DNA of 64,000 nt from Rachycentron canadum (taxonomy: Eukaryota; Chordata; Actinopteri; Carangiformes; Rachycentridae): positions 18,592,337-18,656,336 of the forward strand of contig CM076649.1 of the NCBI GenBank assembly GCA_038496675.1. Reading direction: 5' to 3'. A program made the position numbers and the translations under genes. Below, piece after piece: positions 58,906 to 64,000 of the stretch. Each line of letters begins with the position of its first letter. Position 1 is the first letter of the stretch. The notes below the pieces were generated by a model, which worked only from the letters and a program-made list of their open reading frames with translations, did not search any database and had not been told where the DNA came from.

Positions 58906-61479
58906 GCACTCCCACACTTTATGATAAGCTAAACTAACTGGCTACTTTATGTAGTATTCAGACATAAGTCTTCTTATGTAATGCTCTACAATAAAGTAAG
59001 AAAGAAAAGTAGATATGGTTGTTTCAGAGTTGTTTTTCTAACCGTCAGATCACAAAACTGATATTTATACCATTTTAAAATGGTGAGTTTTATGCTTTTA
59101 GATTTAGATGTTCTGGAGATAGAGACATTAAATCGGGAGACACTTAGTTGTGTCGTTCTGCAGGGCAGTCAGCACATTGTGTTGTTGTTGTGGAGATGAA
59201 GTCTTTCCTTTGTTGTTTCATGCCAGGCATTGCTGCCTAGATACTATGCAGGTGTTACATCATACACGTCGAAGCTTGTATACTCATTTGTCACTTCACT
59301 GGGGAATTCACTCACCCAACTGAGGACTGCGATTACATGTCTGATTACATGCTGGAGTGGAAAAAAAACATCAATGCAATTATACTGTTCAAATGTATAG
59401 TTCAAGGCTGATGGAATAAGAAGATATGATTTATTTCCTTCTCAATATATCTATTCCAATACAGTATGTTGGTGCTGAGTGTTTACTTATGACGTTGACT
59501 GGCTCAGTGTTTGCACTGCAGACTGTGCAGTAAGGCTTTTGAATGGGCACATTAGAGTGGCACGCTGTTCACTAACCGTGCACAGTAAATTTATAGCATG
59601 TCTAATAGTGTTGGCAGAAGAGCACTGGTGGTGGGCAAAACAAACACAAAGTCTGTTTGGAAACAGTCAATTTGTAGTGTATTATATTCCAAAGCACAAA
59701 CAGCACGAACATGGTTTATACTGGATGAGACAGGAGTTTCCTTTCCATTATTTCATTCTGCATAATATAATTCATAGATCTTGTCTGTGCAATGCTAAAC
59801 ACATAACTCTGAAGATGAAAAGGTGCTAATCAAATTGTGCAAATAAATGTGCATTCTTCATTCTCTGTCGAACCACTTGGCCCACAGCTGCCAAGCATAA
59901 CAATGTGTCTATTGACCACAGTTTTTGGGAAGCTTGTTCTGTTCCACTGGAGCTTACCTAACCATAGCCAACAATAAAAACACACCCAACCAGCTATTTC
60001 ACATTTCACACATGATGAACTTTAACACGGATGTCCTGAAACTTCCTTTCCTTTCTCAGAGCAGTTTGTGCCTCATCTCTGTGAGTGCTCTATTGTAGCT
60101 CCAACTGAGCCTTTCCAAACAGGTCAGAGTCAGAGCATGAAGACAGTTCAGGACAGCAGAGTCAGAACCGTTTTCAGGCCATTAATCTTCTCCTTTATGG
60201 CCAGCTTAAACGAGAGAGAGCATAGTCTGTCCAAAAATATCTCCCTTCCAGCTCTTAGAAGATCGCTGTTGATACCATCTGAATAGCTGTTTGATTGTGG
60301 CACTGTTGGATGACATTAAAACCTGCCAGCCCTCAGTGGATTAGTTTCACAGACCCAATACACAAAGGCTGTAGCAGCAAGCGATGGAGTGGGGCTCAGT
60401 GAGTGGGGGGTGAGGAGTGGGGGGTTTGCAGGGCCACCAATTCCATTAACCGGACAACACGATTGTGTTATTAAGTGGTACATTCTTTTGTGAAAGTTTT
60501 CAACTAAAGTAATGCACATTTCATAGACAGGTGCATAAGAAAATGAACTACACTGACACTGTCTTGTCAGTGCCCTTTTTCATTGGCTGATTTCAACACA
60601 GAGATGTTGTTATTGTGTCATTTTATATACACGTTTCTGATAAAGCACTTTCCAAATTCAATTCCCTTCAATTCTTATAAATTCTGTATACATGTGTTCA
60701 CAGCTGATAAGCACACACATCAAACCCCAATTATTCGAATTACACAATTTCATTTTAATTGTTGAAGGAGTCAGTTCTTTTTTTCTGTTATTAATTAAAG
60801 AGGTAATCAGTCTTATGGGCACGTTGGTACAGCTGCAGTCAGACAACTTAAGTAAAGTCCACGTCCAAGTTGAGACTGAAAACCAAAAAAGAAAAAGAAA
60901 AGAAAAGGAAAATCAGTGCACATTCAATCGAAAAGATGTAAGGCTAGGCTAAGTAGTAATAAAATGTTCTTGCACTATATTCAGGGATAACTATGAATAT
61001 TTTATGTATTTCCACAGGAATTTGTTGTCAGGTTCATATGCTACACTTACACAAGCAATGTTTTAAAAGTCTGACTTTTCTTAAGCAATTATGCACAACA
61101 CACAGAGTATTTATATATAAATTCATATGTGGATCAACCATAATTATATTCCTAGAGGTAGCCTTTTGGATTTGGGTGTCATAGATGGAAAATTATATTG
61201 TAAAATAAAATATTATATTATATTTATAAAATATAATTGACAATTAGACAGAATAAAATGTCACAGACTTTTTTTTAGAGAAGGGCTGTGCTGAGGGAAT
61301 CTAGACCTTCCATCTTCAGATTTTAATATTGCAATACACTACAATTTAAAGCTGATGTAATTTGATTCATTTATTAATATTTAAGGTTTAATATTGATTT
61401 AAATCGGGTTTGAACGTTGTGCTCATTAATTAATTGAATTACAGTCAGAGAGGCACAGACACAGGCGCTCACTGGGAGA
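58906..61479 (+). other. Intron 2 sequence, nothing specific recognised
   Basis: AT-rich throughout. The open frame at 59479-59829 (116 codons) and smaller ones lack domains and are treated as chance. Confidence 0.45.
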
Positions 61480-61800
61480 AAGAAGCGAAGTCTGTATATA
61501 TACAGATGGACGTGGCCTCTGTGACGTCACTCATAGGCTGAAGAGAGGTTTTGAAGCTCCCAGCTGAGAGGTGGAGCCAAGCATACGCTCACCCACCTCC
61601 CAGTAAAAGCCCTCAATATTAGATGAAGTTGTCATGAAGGAGGAAATTAGTTAAGCCATTTTTGTACCAGGCTGTAAATGGCTATAATGTTTATTTCTGC
61701 TGTAAAGCTGTACATTTTAACACGGGGGCCTATGGGGACTGACTCACTTTTGGGGCCAGTCTCTAGTGGCCATTAGAGGAACTGCAGTTTTCGGCAGTTC
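61480..61800 (+). repeat. Interspersed repeat with a second CRE palindrome, possibly related to family C
   Basis: It holds GTGACGTCAC (61521-61530), then 'gaagagaggttttgaagctc', 'gctgtaaagctgtacatttt', 'cctatggggactgactcac' and 'aggaactgcagttttcggca'. The left part parallels 42844-42890 in order (CRE, then a 'ttttgaagc' block). The right part matches a different fish repeat. Class is unknown. Confidence 0.5.
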
Positions 61801-63600
61801 TCTTGTTTTCAGACTGAGTCATGTCAGAGTCAAAGCGCCCCCAAAAGATCTCAAAAAACATCTTGAGAACAGACTCAGGTGCTAGAGCCCTTCACATTAC
61901 ACAATCGAGTCAAACAGGGTCAATCTGCTCTCATGTAGGCAGACCTGTCTCCACAGTGCCTTGCCAGGGATGTGGAGGATGGTCTCGCTGCACCTGTTAT
62001 CGGGGCTTGTTTGCGTTTCTTTGAACCTATCAAAGTTTTGTTTTGCGCTGCAATGAGCCCAGGATGCAGCGATCGTACAGGTGCAAAATAGTGTCAGGGG
62101 GGTAGGGGGGCTTGTTTTGGAGAAATATTTGCAGGTGAGGAGTTGAGCACTGTAATTAAAAGGGATGATTTCCCACAAAGAGAACGCCCACAAAAAACAA
62201 AGACATGTTGACTGTGTGATTGTGCGATCCAATGATCAAAACGTGCCACTTTCAGCTTGTAGGTGGTTCGCTCAGGTTGTTGTTGTTTCCTGTAGCAAAG
62301 GGGATTTTGAAAATGGCAACATGCAGGGGGAGCGGAAAGGTAGGAAAGCACCCAATGGCAGATTTATATCCACAGCCTTCATTCACATGAGTCAGACAAG
62401 GTTCGACCTAATCAGTCAAAACAACAGACTTTCTTTGTCCTTGCTTTGTTCTCTGTCCTTCATGTTCATAGCAGTGCAGTGATGGCCTTGTGCCACTTCT
62501 CTTACAATAATAATAATGATAACCAGCAGACGGCCAGAAAATCAAAGATGTCAGATTGGGTTTTGGGTCTTAAAGCTTCTCAAATGATGGCTGTGATCAC
62601 ATTTTGTGTGAGTGAACAAACTGTTTCATTAACCCTGGCCCACGTAGAGACGTAATGAGACCTGATCTGATAGTGAAATGTTTACAGAATGAAAAAAAAA
62701 AAAAAACTTGCAGTATAAAAAGACCTATGATCTGAGGATGAATAGCACCTTGTAAATGTTTAAAGCACCAAAATAAATACAGAAGTTGAGCTGAATACCA
62801 TTAAATGAGAGAGAGAACTCTTAGACAGGCACAGGAAGAGGTGAGGACTGAAGAGATCAAAGACTTCTCCTGCATCTGCACAAATTTCTCATCCCATTTA
62901 AAAATTGAAAATCTTTGACTGTCACCAGAATGTAGGCAACAGCCAATTTCCAGTGCACTGTGGGTATTCCCTGTGGCGGTGACCTGGTGCTTTGGGCTGA
63001 CATGTTTCTACCACATTGTCGCATGCAGATGAATCAGGTTGTAACAGCGAGAGGAAAAACAGCCCATCGCAGGTGTGCGAGGCCTACTGGGAGGCCTGGT
63101 AACAGTACCTGAACGTTAGAGAAACATAGGGTTAGGATTTTAATGATGACCTATTTCTGTTCTGCTCAGCGCGGCATGAGGACATGCTAAACAACCTCTG
63201 AACTGGGTGAGAGGGAAATTTCCAGCAGCTTCTGTTCATGGAGAACCTGGAACAAAGCAGGGGCGGGCTTCATGCATACTGTACATATATACTGCGTGTT
63301 TGTAGTAGGGATGTAAACAGACCATATAATTCTGGTGTGAATAGATAATGTGCTCTGAAAAGATACAAACAGCATCCAGATGTCTGCAGTCATTTGTTTT
63401 CCTGTCACACAGTTGATCAGAGTCATAACTCAAAACACACAGGCATCACACAGACACGCTTCTACAATAAACACAACAGCCTCTTTACAGTGGCAGCAAG
63501 TTCTTTTTATCTTAAGGATCCTGGCTAACACTGTCTTTAGTATCTACAGTAATTGAGGTGGCTGAGTGAAAGGGAACTAGTAATATGCAAAGATGCAAGC
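61801..63600 (+). other. Intron 2 sequence, nothing specific recognised
   Basis: A G-rich run at 62096-62110 and an A-run at 62692-62706. No exon was recognised. Confidence 0.45.
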
Positions 63601-63700
63601 TGACCAAACCATGCTGCTGTTATGGGGGTGTAGAAACAATGGAGTCACGTTTAGTTGTGTTATCCCCAACATTGTTATTGTTTGGGATAATGGAGCTTTT

Positions 63701-63714
63701 GTTGCCATGGTAAC
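63701..63714. promoter_or_regulatory. RFX X-box-like palindrome
   Basis: GTTGCCATGGTAAC fits the full two-half-site RFX consensus GTTNCCATGGNAAC. It lies 12 bases after GGGATAA, which with TTATCCC at 63659 forms a short inverted pair. The surrounding 63600-63760 looks unique. Binding and enhancer role are inference. Confidence 0.4.
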
Positions 63715-64000
63715 GATAACACCAAATGTGGTCAAGTCAGTGGTCAACAATGGTCATAGTTAAAAGAAACTCATGTTCACTGTTGGTTGGCCAATGTTTT
63801 GTTGATCCACCCACCCCGACCTCCCACCTACATGGACTATGATTATATCACCTGATTTCCTCTGCTGCTCCCATCATAATTATCACACCCGCTTTAGGGC
63901 TTTGTCACTTGAGTGTAAACAGGTTATTTTGAGCTCCTTCTTTAGTAGAACCGTTATAGTCACAAGCAGAGGTTAGGAACCATAACAGAAAGTACATGCA

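Larger units (their letters stand above)
38309..64000 (+). other. cntn4: Intron 2 of the contactin gene, continues past the window
   Basis: It opens with GTAAAG. I looked for the expected first Ig-domain exon (a phase-1 start, a GP-[IV]-F-[IV]-x-EP-like motif and the first Ig cysteine) on the + strand and found no candidate, so the intron is at least 25.7 kb. Its contents are listed separately. Confidence 0.6.

Overview
The window looks like nuclear DNA of a bony fish, most likely a percomorph teleost. It is AT-rich and CpG-poor, and most stretches are stop-riddled in all frames. It has many CA/TG microsatellites and several decayed mobile elements of types common in fish: a Tc1/Sleeping Beauty-like transposon, L2-type LINE pieces, and short non-autonomous repeats seen in several copies. 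No bacterial-style gene layout, rRNA, tRNA, CRISPR array or virus was recognised. Almost every open frame longer than 60 codons looks like chance.

The one protein-coding gene I can support is a contactin-family immunoglobulin cell-adhesion gene on the + strand, most likely contactin-4 (cntn4). Its promoter and first untranslated exon lie in a CpG-, GA- and G-rich island around 21.1-22.4 kb, with a strong donor site after 21828. A 16.3 kb intron follows. A second exon at 38174-38308 carries the end of the 5' UTR and the first 18 codons, a complete signal peptide (MMLLWKLLVLQSLMGCLA), and ends in a phase-1 donor. The next coding exon (first Ig domain) was not found, so the following intron runs at least 25.7 kb to the window end. 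Very long 5' introns are typical of CNTN3/4/5/6 genes.

Layout: 1-21.1 kb is intergenic, with a possible decayed transposon (1.8-3.6 kb), scattered short repeats, a Tc1 fossil (15.4-16.4 kb), an inverted-repeat-bounded element (17.7-18.5 kb) and an L2-like tail (19.6 kb). 21.1-22.4 kb is the promoter and exon 1. 21.8-38.2 kb is intron 1, with a palindromic repeat and a minus-strand L2 LINE reverse-transcriptase fossil (33.2-34.0 kb). 38.2-38.3 kb is the signal-peptide exon. 38.3-64 kb is intron 2, with more short repeats, a 25-bp perfect palindrome at 51.2 kb, and several blocks that could be regulatory.

I did not find a convincing new biological system. The better leads are regulatory or structural: paired TAATCC sites in the promoter island, a dispersed repeat carrying a cAMP-response element, the 51.2 kb palindrome, and an isolated CpG cluster in intron 2. 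All conservation statements are inference, because no alignment could be run.
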